Of a stretch of 64,000 nt of DNA, positions 17,280-25,244 are shown one piece after another (the stretch's first letter is position 1; each line of letters opens with the position of its first letter). The notes under the pieces were generated by a model. It was not told the DNA's origin. It did no database searches and was given only the letters and a program-made list of their open reading frames with translations. The stretch comes from Streptomyces sp. JH34 (GTDB lineage: Bacteria; Actinomycetota; Actinomycetes; Streptomycetales; Streptomycetaceae), in the NCBI RefSeq assembly GCF_029428875.1, contig NZ_JAJSOO010000001.1:4712001-4776000 (forward strand). The letters run 5' to 3'. The position numbers and the translations under genes were made by a program.

Positions 17280-17752
17280 CGGTGGGGAGCCTTTCGGGAA
17301 GCGGTGGCAGGGGGCCGGGCCGCCGCCACTGGGAGGGGCGTCGGCTGGTTTGCCGTGTGGGGAGAGCGGGAGCGTGCGGCCTGCACGCGTGCTTCGGCGG
17401 CCGAGGAGGTTGTCTCGACGTCCGCGTTCTGATGGGGGCCGGTGCGCAGGTGGGCCGTGCGGTAGACCGCGTACTCCTTCCGGCTGCCCGCGGCGACGAG
17501 ATAGACCTCGCGCTTGTGGTGCGAGGTGGACGGGGCGGGGCGGAACTGGATGACCATCCGATAGGAGACGGATGGGTCGACGTACACCTTGTGAAAGCCC
17601 GCGAGACGGCCCTTCAACGGCAGGCAGTCGTCACTTCCGTGGACCAGGTTCTGCAGCTCCAGCAGCGCCAGATCACGTATCGCGTCGGGGAGTTCGCGCA
17701 GGTCCGCGATGGCGTCCGGGTGCGCGGCGAAGGCGAAGCGGGCGCGGCTCAC
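17276..17752 (-). CDS. RelE/ParE-like fold protein
   Basis: A 158-residue protein. The first 95 residues resemble the RelE/ParE toxin fold: AAHPDAIADLRELPDAIRD, CLPLKGRLAGFHKVYVDPSVSYRMV, and REVYLVAAGSRKEYAVYRTA, where the terminal Tyr/Arg region is typical. The rest is a disordered tail. Start GTG 17752 has GGAAGG 5-6 bp upstream. No antitoxin-like gene is adjacent, since its neighbours are DUF4913 and a helical protein, so a toxin role is uncertain. It may be a domesticated ribosome-binding or regulatory protein. Confidence 0.6.
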   Translation of the reverse strand: MSRARFAFAAHPDAIADLRELPDAIRDLALLELQNLVHGSDDCLPLKGRLAGFHKVYVDPSVSYRMVIQFRPAPSTSHHKREVYLVAAGSRKEYAVYRTAHLRTGPHQNADVETTSSAAEARVQAARSRSPHTANQPTPLPVAAARPPATASRKAPHR

Positions 17753-17780
17753 ATCGACCTTCCCGGGCTGAGTACGTCAC

Positions 17781-18374
17781 TCATGCCGCCGGCCCCAACG
17801 GCTCGGGCGCGGGGGTGGCCAGCACGCGGTGGTTGGGCCGGTTCGGGCTCGTCGTGCACGCGGCGAACGGACCGTCGGGAGCACGGAGGTGGACCAGCGT
17901 CTGATCGAGGTGGTCGCGGTGCCACGTCGAGGGACCGGACAGGCCGGCCTCGGCGTCGGTGAGCTGCTGCCACGAGAGCCAGAGGGCATGCAGCCGCGCC
18001 ACGGCCTCAGGGTGTTCTTGCCACAGCGCGCACCACGGGCGGGTCGTGCTGATCTCTCGCCCGTAGATCGGGAGGAAGAGATGGTTCACCCAGGCAGCGA
18101 GGGCGGCGAGTTCGACCGCGTACGCCTCACCACCCAGGGCAACGATGAACACCGAGGCGGGGCCGGCCGCCGGCTCGGAGCCCGCTGCTGTTGCCAGCGC
18201 GCCTTCGGTCGGTGGGGGGGCGGGTGTGGGCTCGGAGCCGAGGCGATCGAGGAGGACGCCGTGCTGCCTGACCTCGGCCATGGTCTTGGCGAGGCTGCTG
18301 GCCAGGTCGTCGAGGTTCCCGTCCGGGACGCGGAATGGCTCGGGGCCGGGGGCGGTCGTGCTGGTGTCGGACAT
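17781..18374 (-). CDS. DUF4913-family protein
   Basis: A 197-residue protein. After a Pro-rich start with a short helix (LDDLASSLAKTMAEVRQHGV) comes the DUF4913 core: VNHLFLPIYGREISTTRPWC, WQEHPEAVARLHALWLSW and GPSTWHRDHLDQTLVHLR. The family is typical of Streptomyces conjugative elements and its function is unknown. A second copy of its N-terminus occurs at 19455-19610, fused to methyltransferase remnants, showing that this gene was part of a duplicated block. Confidence 0.8.
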   Translation of the reverse strand: MSDTSTTAPGPEPFRVPDGNLDDLASSLAKTMAEVRQHGVLLDRLGSEPTPAPPPTEGALATAAGSEPAAGPASVFIVALGGEAYAVELAALAAWVNHLFLPIYGREISTTRPWCALWQEHPEAVARLHALWLSWQQLTDAEAGLSGPSTWHRDHLDQTLVHLRAPDGPFAACTTSPNRPNHRVLATPAPEPLGPAA

Positions 18375-18467
18375 GGGGACGTGCTCCCTCTGTGGGACGG
18401 CGACATGCGGAAGAGGATCCGGAGAAGCCGCGATTTGGTCCGGCCGGGGAAACCCGGTAGCCGGGCG

Positions 18468-19440
18468 CTACGCCGCCGTGCAGTGAGGGCAGCGAGGGAA
18501 GGGCGGGGCAAGCAACCGCACTGCCCGGGCGACCTGTTGAGGTACGACACCGTTGCCGAGCGCGGTGAGCTGGGCGGGGCGGCCGAGCCCCGGGGTGGCG
18601 GTGACCCAGCCGGCATCGAGGTCCTGCATCCACTCCACGAAGTCGACACGCAGCCGTCCGGCCGCGTCGGTGGGCGCCGGGGCAGGGCGGGTGAGCGTCT
18701 CCCATCGGGTGATGGCGGCTGCGTACGCACCCCATCGCCGCTCTTCTCCTATTGCCTCCAGAGCGGCAGAGCCACCTTTGGCGGGGGAGTCGGCCGGCCC
18801 TTGCCCGGTCGGCGTTCCGGGGCACCCGGGTCGCGGGCCGGCGGTGTGGGCGGCAGGGACGCTGCCGCGCTCGGCAGGGTCATGTCGCCGTGGCGTTACC
18901 GCTGCTTGGGCGAGCCTTTGGTTCCGTCCGACGCCTTCGGGGTGGGCAGGAGCCACTCCACCTCGTCGGCCAGGTTCGGGCCGTGGCCCCCGCTCTTCCT
19001 CTTGGCGGGGTGTTGCGAGCCGCCGTTCCTGCCGATATTGCTGGTCGGCGTCTTGAGCAGGGGGTTCGGCGGGCCAGGCAGCGAGAAAGGTCCGCTCGCG
19101 GCGGTGCGGCGCCCCGATGGCTGGCCTGGGGTGTCTCCCAGACACCACGGGCAGAATTCCAGGTCGCCAGGGGAACCGGCGGGTGAAGTGAGGAGCCCGC
19201 GCACACTCTCGATCACAACCAGGCAAGGTCGGAGGGCCTCGCCCGCACGGGCGACGTACAGCCACAGCCCGGAGCGAGTCTGGGAGTGGAGTCCGACCCG
19301 TCGGCCGGCGACCGAGACATCTTTGACAGGGGAAGCCCGCCGTCAAGACGCACACCCGCTATGTCGCCCAGGTTGGGCACCCCGGACCAGTGGCGGGCCA
19401 GGATGCGCGAAGCGTTCGGATCGACCTCCGCGTGCCAGGC
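18468..19440 (-). pseudogene. Frameshifted cytosine-5 DNA methyltransferase, copy 1
   Basis: The remains of a C5-methyltransferase are readable only by changing frame. AWHAEVDPNASRILARHW starts the segment, then VLTAGFPCQ (motif IV), then DVSVAGRR in another frame. The next conserved block reads ESVRGLL rather than the normal ENVRG. The C-terminus holds LTALGNGVVPQQ. The N-terminal SAM-binding segment is missing and a DUF4913 fragment takes its place. Frame changes occur after GDI, after FPCQ (an extra A in CAAAGA, near 19321) and further on. It is non-functional and about 85 percent similar by eye to copy 2. Confidence 0.75.
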
Positions 19441-19454
19441 TGGAGGGCGGAGGA

Positions 19455-19610
19455 AGCAGGAGCGGGCTCGGAGCCCAGACGGTCGAGGATGACGCCGTGC
19501 TGCCTGACCTCGGCCATGGTCTTGGCGAGCGTGCTGGCGAGATCGTCGAGGTCCCCGTCGGGGACGCGGAACGGCTCGGGGTCGGGGTTGGTCTTGCTGG
19601 TGTCGGACAT
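19455..19610 (-). pseudogene. DUF4913 N-terminal fragment
   Basis: ATG 19610 begins MSDTSKTNPDPEPFRVPDGD, matching the start of the DUF4913 protein at 18374 almost residue for residue for 50 positions. Homology then stops and methyltransferase sequence follows out of frame. The upstream 60 bp are also duplicated. This is a recombination junction. Confidence 0.7.
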
Positions 19611-20047
19611 GGGGGAGCACTCCATCTGTGGGGCGGCGCCATGGAATGGAGGATCCGGAGAAGTGCGGTTTGGTCCGGCCGGGAATTCGCGCTAGAAGCG
19701 CTTTAATGGCCGTTGGACCGGCCTCGTTCCGGTCCCACGACATCGGAGCGGCTCGGCTGCCGGGCGAAGGCCAAGGGCCACGGCCTGGTCGAGGGCCTCG
19801 GCGAGCCGGTGGCCAGCGGCGGTGAGCTCGCCGGGATGGTGTCGCCGCCGGTGGGGAGTACCGCGACGACTCCGATGGCGTGGACGGCGGCTTCATCAGT
19901 CTTCTTGCGCCTATTGAGCTATGACGGCACAGGTTTCTGGCTGGATCAGGAAGTAATCACTCGCTTTAGCTGGTGTACTGGACCTGTCGGGGAGCGTCAC
20001 GGACGTGCCGAGGCGTTGGCGAGGCGGATTCGCAGAAGGGGAACGAC
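19611..20047. other. Control region and possible gene remnant before NLR locus 2
   Basis: Bases 19611-19700 repeat the leader of the DUF4913 gene. Bases 19730-19890 read on the minus strand as a possible short decayed coding segment (AAVHAIGVVAVLPTGGDTIP). The last 130 bp are less GC-rich and probably hold the promoter of the gene at 20048. Confidence 0.35.
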
Positions 20048-20401
20048 GTGACGCATGGGTGGAAGATCGCGCTCATTGTGGTGGCGTTGGCGGGCATTGT
20101 CTCTACGCCGCTGATCTGGTTGCTTAATGGCCCGGACAAGGGCCAGTTGGTCGGGGCCTCAGTTCAAGGGGCGGTGAGCATCCTGGCCTTGCTCTGGGCT
20201 GTTTTTCAGACCTCAGGGCCAGGTCCCGTTGACCGGGTTACGCGCTCAGGGGCGACGATCACTCGGGACGGCGGCCAGGCGACGACTGGGGTGAAGCGGC
20301 GCAAGGGCAAGGGGAGCGGTGAGGCAACTGTCCGCGACAGCGGGAAGAGCACGTCAACTGGGCGGAAAAGCAAGGGCGTAACGGGGATCGACTACAGCTG
20401 A
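20048..20401 (+). CDS. Small two-helix membrane protein with repeated Gly/Thr motif
   Basis: A 117-residue protein. GTG 20048 has GAAGGGG about 6 bp upstream. Two membrane segments (IALIVVALAGIVSTPLIWLL and VQGAVSILALLWAVF) are followed by a basic tail carrying ATITRDGGQATTGV and then EATVRDSGKSTSTG and VTGI. The same G-x-A-T-x-x-x-G-G-x-A-x-x-G pattern ends the next protein and begins the NLR. It would be a membrane effector in the same signalling set. No family is recognised, and the function is inferred from the shared motif. Confidence 0.6.
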   Translation: MTHGWKIALIVVALAGIVSTPLIWLLNGPDKGQLVGASVQGAVSILALLWAVFQTSGPGPVDRVTRSGATITRDGGQATTGVKRRKGKGSGEATVRDSGKSTSTGRKSKGVTGIDYS

Positions 20402-20545
20402 GCCGCCAGCAGAGGTTTGGATAGCAGAGCTTGGAAAGGTCGAAGCGCAGTCGCCCCAGCATCGGAGTGCAGCCAGTGCGTCTACCGGTGCGCGGACGGG
20501 CGAACGATGGCGGGAGCGGCCTGTGAAGAGAGTGAGAGTGGCAGC

Positions 20546-21055
20546 ATGTTGGGTGAGACGCTGACGAGTTTGGCCACAGAGGGCGGTACTGCTGTGGTTG
20601 AGGCCGTAGGCAATAGCGCTTGGATGGAGATGCGCGAGCAGGTGGCGGGGATGTTCGGGCGCGGTGACCTGGCCCGCATGGAGGCCGAGCTGGCACGGCT
20701 TGACCGTACCCAGCACCTTCTGACAGAGGGAGAGCCGGCAGATATCGCCCGCGCGCGAATTCACCAGCAAGGTGTGTGGCAGGCCCGGTTCGAGGCGCTG
20801 TTGGAGGACACCAAAGACGCCGAGCGGGAGCGGGTGGCCGGGGAACTGCAGGCGCTTGTGCACCTCGTCGTCTCCACCGCTGGCGGGGACGCGGCCATGG
20901 GCACGGGCAAGGCTACGGCGCGGGACGGAGGCCGCGCCACCACTGGCGTCCGTCGTACTGGTATCAGTACTGGGCTGGCAGTCGCGGTGAACACGGGGGA
21001 CGCTGAGGCCACCGGTAAAGGGTCCGAAGCGGTCTCGGGGATCCTCAGTACCTGA
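20546..21055 (+). CDS. Bell-like effector with C-terminal Gly/Thr motif
   Basis: A 169-residue protein from ATG 20546, chosen because the preceding 43 residues are low-quality; the ribosome site is weak. The N-terminus (LATEGGTAVVEAVGNSAWMEMREQ) and the later W-Q-A-R-F-E-A-L-L and A-G-E-L-Q-A-L-V match the layout of the small effector at 9115. The C-terminus has TARDGGRATTGV and TGKGSEAVSGI. The NLR encoded 46 bp downstream has TATGGGTAVSGI near its N-terminus. This is consistent with a Bell-type effector that assembles on an NLR seed. Confidence 0.6.
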   Translation: MLGETLTSLATEGGTAVVEAVGNSAWMEMREQVAGMFGRGDLARMEAELARLDRTQHLLTEGEPADIARARIHQQGVWQARFEALLEDTKDAERERVAGELQALVHLVVSTAGGDAAMGTGKATARDGGRATTGVRRTGISTGLAVAVNTGDAEATGKGSEAVSGILST

Positions 21056-21101
21056 CCCGGCCGAGCGACAGCTACAGGCCGCACCAGCACTGGAGGACAG
21101 T

Positions 21102-23363
21102 TTGGACGCGACGGGACCGGACAGCACGGATGCCGCCTACACTGTAGGTAACGGTGGCAACAACGACTTCGGCGCGGGGCCCACGTCTGCCGTTCAGTCA
21201 GTGGTCGACAGCGGCGCGGTGACCGCAACAGGCGGTGGAACGGCTGTCAGCGGCATCTACAACGACAACTCCACCGTGGTTCTGCCGCCGGAGATCCTGC
21301 GCGCGGCGGCCGAGACCAACGCGCCCGCAGGTATGGACAACGTGCCCTTTCGGACGAACCATTTCGTCGGGCGCGCCGCCCACATGGACCGGCTCGACGC
21401 CGCGATGAGCACGCCCGGTGCGACGCCAGTGCAGGTTGTGCACGGGCTCGGCGGCGTCGGCAAGAGCACCCTGGCTGCTCACTGGGCCGCCACTCGCCCC
21501 CACGGACGTACTCCTGTGCGCTGGATAACCGCTGACAGTCCCGCCAGCGTCCAGCAGGGCTTGGTAGCCCTTGCCACTGCCCTGCAGCCAGCTCTGGCGA
21601 AGGCCCTGACTGCGGAGGCACTGGCTGAGTTCGCCCTGCAGTGGCTAGCCAGCCACACCGGCTGGCTAGTCGTACTGGACAACGTCCACCGCCCCGCCGA
21701 TATCGCCCCGCTCCTGGCCCGTGCCCCCGCTGGCCAGTTTCTCATCACCAGTCGGCTCGCCAGCGGTTGGCACGGCACGGCAATCCCTACCCGCCTCGAC
21801 GTCACAACGCCCGATGAATCCCGTCGGCTGCTCATCACCAGGATCGGGAGCTATGACGGAGATAATCCAGATCTCGACGGCGTGGATGAACTCTGCGCGG
21901 AACTGGGGCATCTGCCACTGGCCCTCGAGCAGGTCGGCTCCTACATCGCGGAAGCAGGCCTCACCCCCCGTGCCTACCTTGGTCTGCTGGCCGACTCCCC
22001 GGCAGACATGTACCGCGAGGGCGAAGAAGGCCGCGCTGTCGAACGGACCATCGCCCGGATCTGGCGCATCACCCTCGATCACCTCGCCGACACACCCCTC
22101 GCAGGCCGTGTCCTGCGCACTCTCGCCTGGTATGCCCCCGACCAGATCCCCCGTAGCCTCCTCAACCATCTCGGTACGCTGCCCGCCGTCCATAGCGCTG
22201 TTCGACGTCTTGCCGCCTACAGCATGATCACCGTGACCCCCGATACGGTGACCGTGCACCGGCTCGTCCAGGCGCTCGCCTGCACCCCCGATTCCGACGA
22301 CCTCCATCGCCAACCCCACGACATCGCTCAAGCCCTCGACGACGCCACCACTGGTCTGGCCGCAGCGGAAATGGACAACGGGGACAACCCGACTACCTGG
22401 CCTGCCTGGCGTGCTCTCCTTCCCCACATCGGCGCCATCGTCGACAGGGCCCCGCCGAACACGGATACCGAGACCACCGCGGTCGTCCTCAACCAGGCCG
22501 GACTCTTCCTCGCCGAGCAGGGCTTTATCGCCCGCGCCACCGCATACAGTCAACGTGCTCTCAGGGCCCGGGAGCGGGTACTTCCCGAAGACCACCCACA
22601 CACGCTGACTTCGCGGAACAACCTTGCTGGCTCCTACCACGCCGTTGGCGACTTGGGGAGGGCGATCCCCCTCTACGAGCAGACCTTGAAAGCCCGGGAG
22701 CGGGTCCTTCCCGGCGACCACCCACACACTCTTGCCTCGCGGAACAACCTTGCGGGTGCCTATCGCGATGCAGGCGACCTGGACCGGGCGATCCCTCTCT
22801 ACGAGGAGACCCTGGTTGCCCGGGAGCGGCTCCTTCCTGACGGCCACGTCGACACGCTCACCTCGCGGAACAATCTTGCCAGCGCTTACCACGCCGCAGG
22901 TGACCGGGAGAGGTCGACGCCCCTCTACGAGCAGACCCTTGCGGATTCGGAGCGGCTCCTACCTGACGGCCACCCCCTCACTTTGACCGTGCGGAACAAC
23001 CTTGCGGGTGCCTATCGCGATGCAGGCGACCTGGACCGGGCGATCCCTCTCTACGAGGAGACCCTGGTTGCCCGAGAGCGGCTCCTTCCTGACAGCCACC
23101 TCGACACACTGGCCTCGCGGAACCACCTTGCCCGCGCGCATCACGTCGCAGGCAACCTAGAGAAGGCGATCCCCCTTTACGAGCAGACCTTGGCAGCTCT
23201 GGAACGGGGCCTTCCCGACGGCCTCGATACGCTCGCCCTGAGAGTCAAACTCGCTGATGCCTACCAGGAGGCGGGTGAACTGGAGAGGGCGCTTCCTTTG
23301 TACGAACGCGCCATGACGGATGCGAAGCGGCTCCTCTCTGACGGCCATCCCGACAGATGCTAG
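21102..23363 (+). CDS. NB-ARC/TPR NLR-type protein (locus 2)
   Basis: A 753-residue STAND ATPase. The TTG start is supported by GGAGG 6 bp upstream. Residues 1-65 are Gly/Thr-rich with SGAVTATGGGTAVSGI. NB-ARC follows: Walker A LGGVGKST (about 116-123), Walker B WLVVLDN (near 187), FLITSR and LPLALEQVG. After a winged-helix region, regular 42-residue TPR units run from about residue 460 to the end (repeating LTSRNNLA..Y..AGD...AIPLYEQTL). Two units are copied almost identically at the DNA level. The C-terminus ends abruptly within a unit. It is probably the sensor for the two upstream effector-like proteins. Confidence 0.85.
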   Translation: MDATGPDSTDAAYTVGNGGNNDFGAGPTSAVQSVVDSGAVTATGGGTAVSGIYNDNSTVVLPPEILRAAAETNAPAGMDNVPFRTNHFVGRAAHMDRLDAAMSTPGATPVQVVHGLGGVGKSTLAAHWAATRPHGRTPVRWITADSPASVQQGLVALATALQPALAKALTAEALAEFALQWLASHTGWLVVLDNVHRPADIAPLLARAPAGQFLITSRLASGWHGTAIPTRLDVTTPDESRRLLITRIGSYDGDNPDLDGVDELCAELGHLPLALEQVGSYIAEAGLTPRAYLGLLADSPADMYREGEEGRAVERTIARIWRITLDHLADTPLAGRVLRTLAWYAPDQIPRSLLNHLGTLPAVHSAVRRLAAYSMITVTPDTVTVHRLVQALACTPDSDDLHRQPHDIAQALDDATTGLAAAEMDNGDNPTTWPAWRALLPHIGAIVDRAPPNTDTETTAVVLNQAGLFLAEQGFIARATAYSQRALRARERVLPEDHPHTLTSRNNLAGSYHAVGDLGRAIPLYEQTLKARERVLPGDHPHTLASRNNLAGAYRDAGDLDRAIPLYEETLVARERLLPDGHVDTLTSRNNLASAYHAAGDRERSTPLYEQTLADSERLLPDGHPLTLTVRNNLAGAYRDAGDLDRAIPLYEETLVARERLLPDSHLDTLASRNHLARAHHVAGNLEKAIPLYEQTLAALERGLPDGLDTLALRVKLADAYQEAGELERALPLYERAMTDAKRLLSDGHPDRC
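22739..23092 (+). repeat. Recently duplicated TPR units
   Basis: A stretch of about 100 bp starting at 22739 recurs at 22991 with a single mismatch. The offset is 252 bp, exactly two 42-codon TPR units. Other units are more diverged, so this copy is recent. Confidence 0.7.
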
Positions 23364-23418
23364 GAGTCGTGTAGTCGGACCGCGATCGGTCCGGCCGGGA
23401 AACCCCGGTAGTGAGGCG

Positions 23419-24621
23419 TTAGGCCGCCGTGCAGCGAGGGCAACGCGGGAAGGGTGGGGCCAACAACTTCACCGCTCGGCTGGCCTGTTGAGGAACGATT
23501 CCGTTGCCGAGCGCGGTGAGCTGAGCGGGGGGGGGCCGAGCCCCGGAGTGGCGGTGACCCAGCCGGCGTCGAGGCCCTGCATCCACTCCACGAAGTCGGC
23601 GCGGAGACGCCCGCCCGCGCCAGTGGGGACCGGTGCGGGACGGGTGAGCCTCTCCCATCGGGTGATGGCGGCTGCGTACGCTCCCCATCGCCGGTCCGCT
23701 CCTCGCTCTCGGCGACTTCTCCGTCCATAGCGGCAGGACCACCGCCGACAGCGGGGGACGCCAGCCCTTGCTGGGGCGGCGGCCCGGGGTCCCGGTGTCG
23801 CTGGCCCTCGGCGTGGGCAGTAGCGATGCCGCCGCACTGGGCAGGGTCATGTCCCCGTTGCCGTGCCGCTGGTTCGGCGAACCCTTGATCCCGTCCGACG
23901 CCTTCGGCGTCGGCAGCAGCAGCCATTCGACCTCGTCGGCCAGGTTCGGCCCGTGGCCCCCGCTCTTCCTCTTGGCCGGGTGTTGCGAACCACCGTTCTT
24001 GCCGATGTTGCTGGTCGGCGTTTTCAGCAGGCTTTCCGGCGGGCCAGGCGGCGAGGAAGGTCCGCTCGCGGCGGTGCGGGGCGCCGATGTCGGAGGCGCG
24101 AAGCACGAGCCACCTCGCGTCGTACCGGAGGTCGGCCAGGGATCCGAGTACGGCACCGAGTGCTCGCAGAGGAGGCTGGCCTGGGGTGTCTCCCAGACAC
24201 CACGGGCAGGGTTCCACGTTGCCAGGGGAACCGGCGGGGGAGGTGAGGAGGCCGCGCACATTCTCGATCACAACCAGGCAGGGTCGGAGGGCTTCGACCG
24301 CACGGGCGACGTGCAGCCACAGTCCGGAGCGGGTCTGGGCGTTGAGTCCGGCCCGGCGGCCGGCGACCGAGACGTCTTTGACAGGGGAAGCCCGCCGTCA
24401 GGACGCACACCCGGGGGACGGTGGACCAGCCGACGGCCGTGATGTCGCCCAGGTTGGGCACCCCGGGCCCAGTGCCGGGCCAGGATGCGCGAGGCGCCCG
24501 GATCGACCTCCGCATGCCAGGCCAGGCTGCCGCCGAGCACGGACTGCACCCCGAGGTCCAGCCCGCCATACCCCGAGCAGAGCGAGCCGATCAACGGCGG
24601 GCGCACGCTGCTGGTCCCCAT
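23419..24621 (-). pseudogene. Frameshifted cytosine-5 DNA methyltransferase, copy 2
   Basis: This copy keeps the N-terminus: ATG 24621 with GGAGG 7 bp upstream, LIGSLCSGYGGLDLGVQ (SAM-binding motif I) and AWHAEVDPGAS. The frame changes before VPNLGDI, again after VLTAGFPCQ (an extra A in CAAAGAC near 24376) and again after FLAAWPA. A run of nine G at 23527-23535 breaks the frame once more before GNGIVPQQ. ENVRG is intact. The product cannot be full length. It lies directly downstream of the hypothetical gene at 24623 and beside the 3' end of NLR locus 2. Confidence 0.75.
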
Positions 24622-24622
24622 G

Positions 24623-25204
24623 TCACGGCCTCCGCACAATCCGGCCCGGTGCAGCCGCTGTCGGCGTGGCAGCGAGAGGCGCGGGTTGGGGAGCGGGAGC
24701 TGTGGTCGTGGACCGGCTACGGGCGGCTCGGAGCCGTACGGACGGAGGCGAAACCGTCGCCGATGCGGCGTGAAGGGAGTCGGCGGCTTCGCGCAGGGCC
24801 GTGTCCGCCGAACCGAGAGCGTCTTCCATCACCCGCACTGCTGCCTCCCGGGCGTCCTGGGCGTCGGGCCGGTTTCGGAGATGCTCGGTCTGGTTCAGGA
24901 AGGCGAGCTGGTGAGCCGTCTCCCCGAGGGCGGATGCCGCCTCGCCGGCAGGTCGCGCAGCGGCAGCGAAGCCCGCGATGACCCGGGCCGTGTGGACTTC
25001 GTGGTCCTGGGCCGCGGCCCGGAGGAAGACCTCATGGCCCAGGTCGGTGATCAGCTCGCCGAGTTCGGATATCTGCCTGGCGACGGCGACGATGCCGGGC
25101 GAGCGGTGGTAGTTCCCAGCGACCGGGAGCTTGCCGCGCTGGGCGTCGAAGGCCGAGGCCATGGCACTCAGGGCAGAGATGTCAGAACTGGGGGTGTTGT
25201 TCAC
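24623..25204 (-). CDS. Hypothetical helical protein upstream of the methyltransferase remnant
   Basis: A 193-residue protein from GTG 25204 (VNNTPSSD...). It is strongly helical: ISALSAMASAFDAQRGKL, IVAVARQISELGELITDLG and a long Ala/Glu/Arg helix region, followed by an Ala/Pro tail. The stop overlaps the region of the methyltransferase start. Similar proteins precede methyltransferases and follow DnaB-N proteins in Streptomyces elements. The function is unknown. Confidence 0.6.
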   Translation of the reverse strand: MNNTPSSDISALSAMASAFDAQRGKLPVAGNYHRSPGIVAVARQISELGELITDLGHEVFLRAAAQDHEVHTARVIAGFAAAARPAGEAASALGETAHQLAFLNQTEHLRNRPDAQDAREAAVRVMEDALGSADTALREAADSLHAASATVSPPSVRLRAARSRSTTTAPAPQPAPLAATPTAAAPGRIVRRP

Positions 25205-25244
25205 GGTGAATCCCAAGGGAGAGGACGAACAGAGGACGGGGCTT

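Noticed and set aside
17276..17752. Toxin-antitoxin pair
   Set aside because: The RelE-like protein has no adjacent antitoxin-like gene, so only the fold is claimed.
17829..19706. 625-codon plus-strand open frame
   Set aside because: Antisense to DUF4913 and the methyltransferase remnants. Its apparent internal repeat only reflects the DNA duplication of those genes.
23527..23535. Run of nine G as a phase-variation tract
   Set aside because: It lies in a methyltransferase already broken at several other places, so slippage could not restore a working protein.
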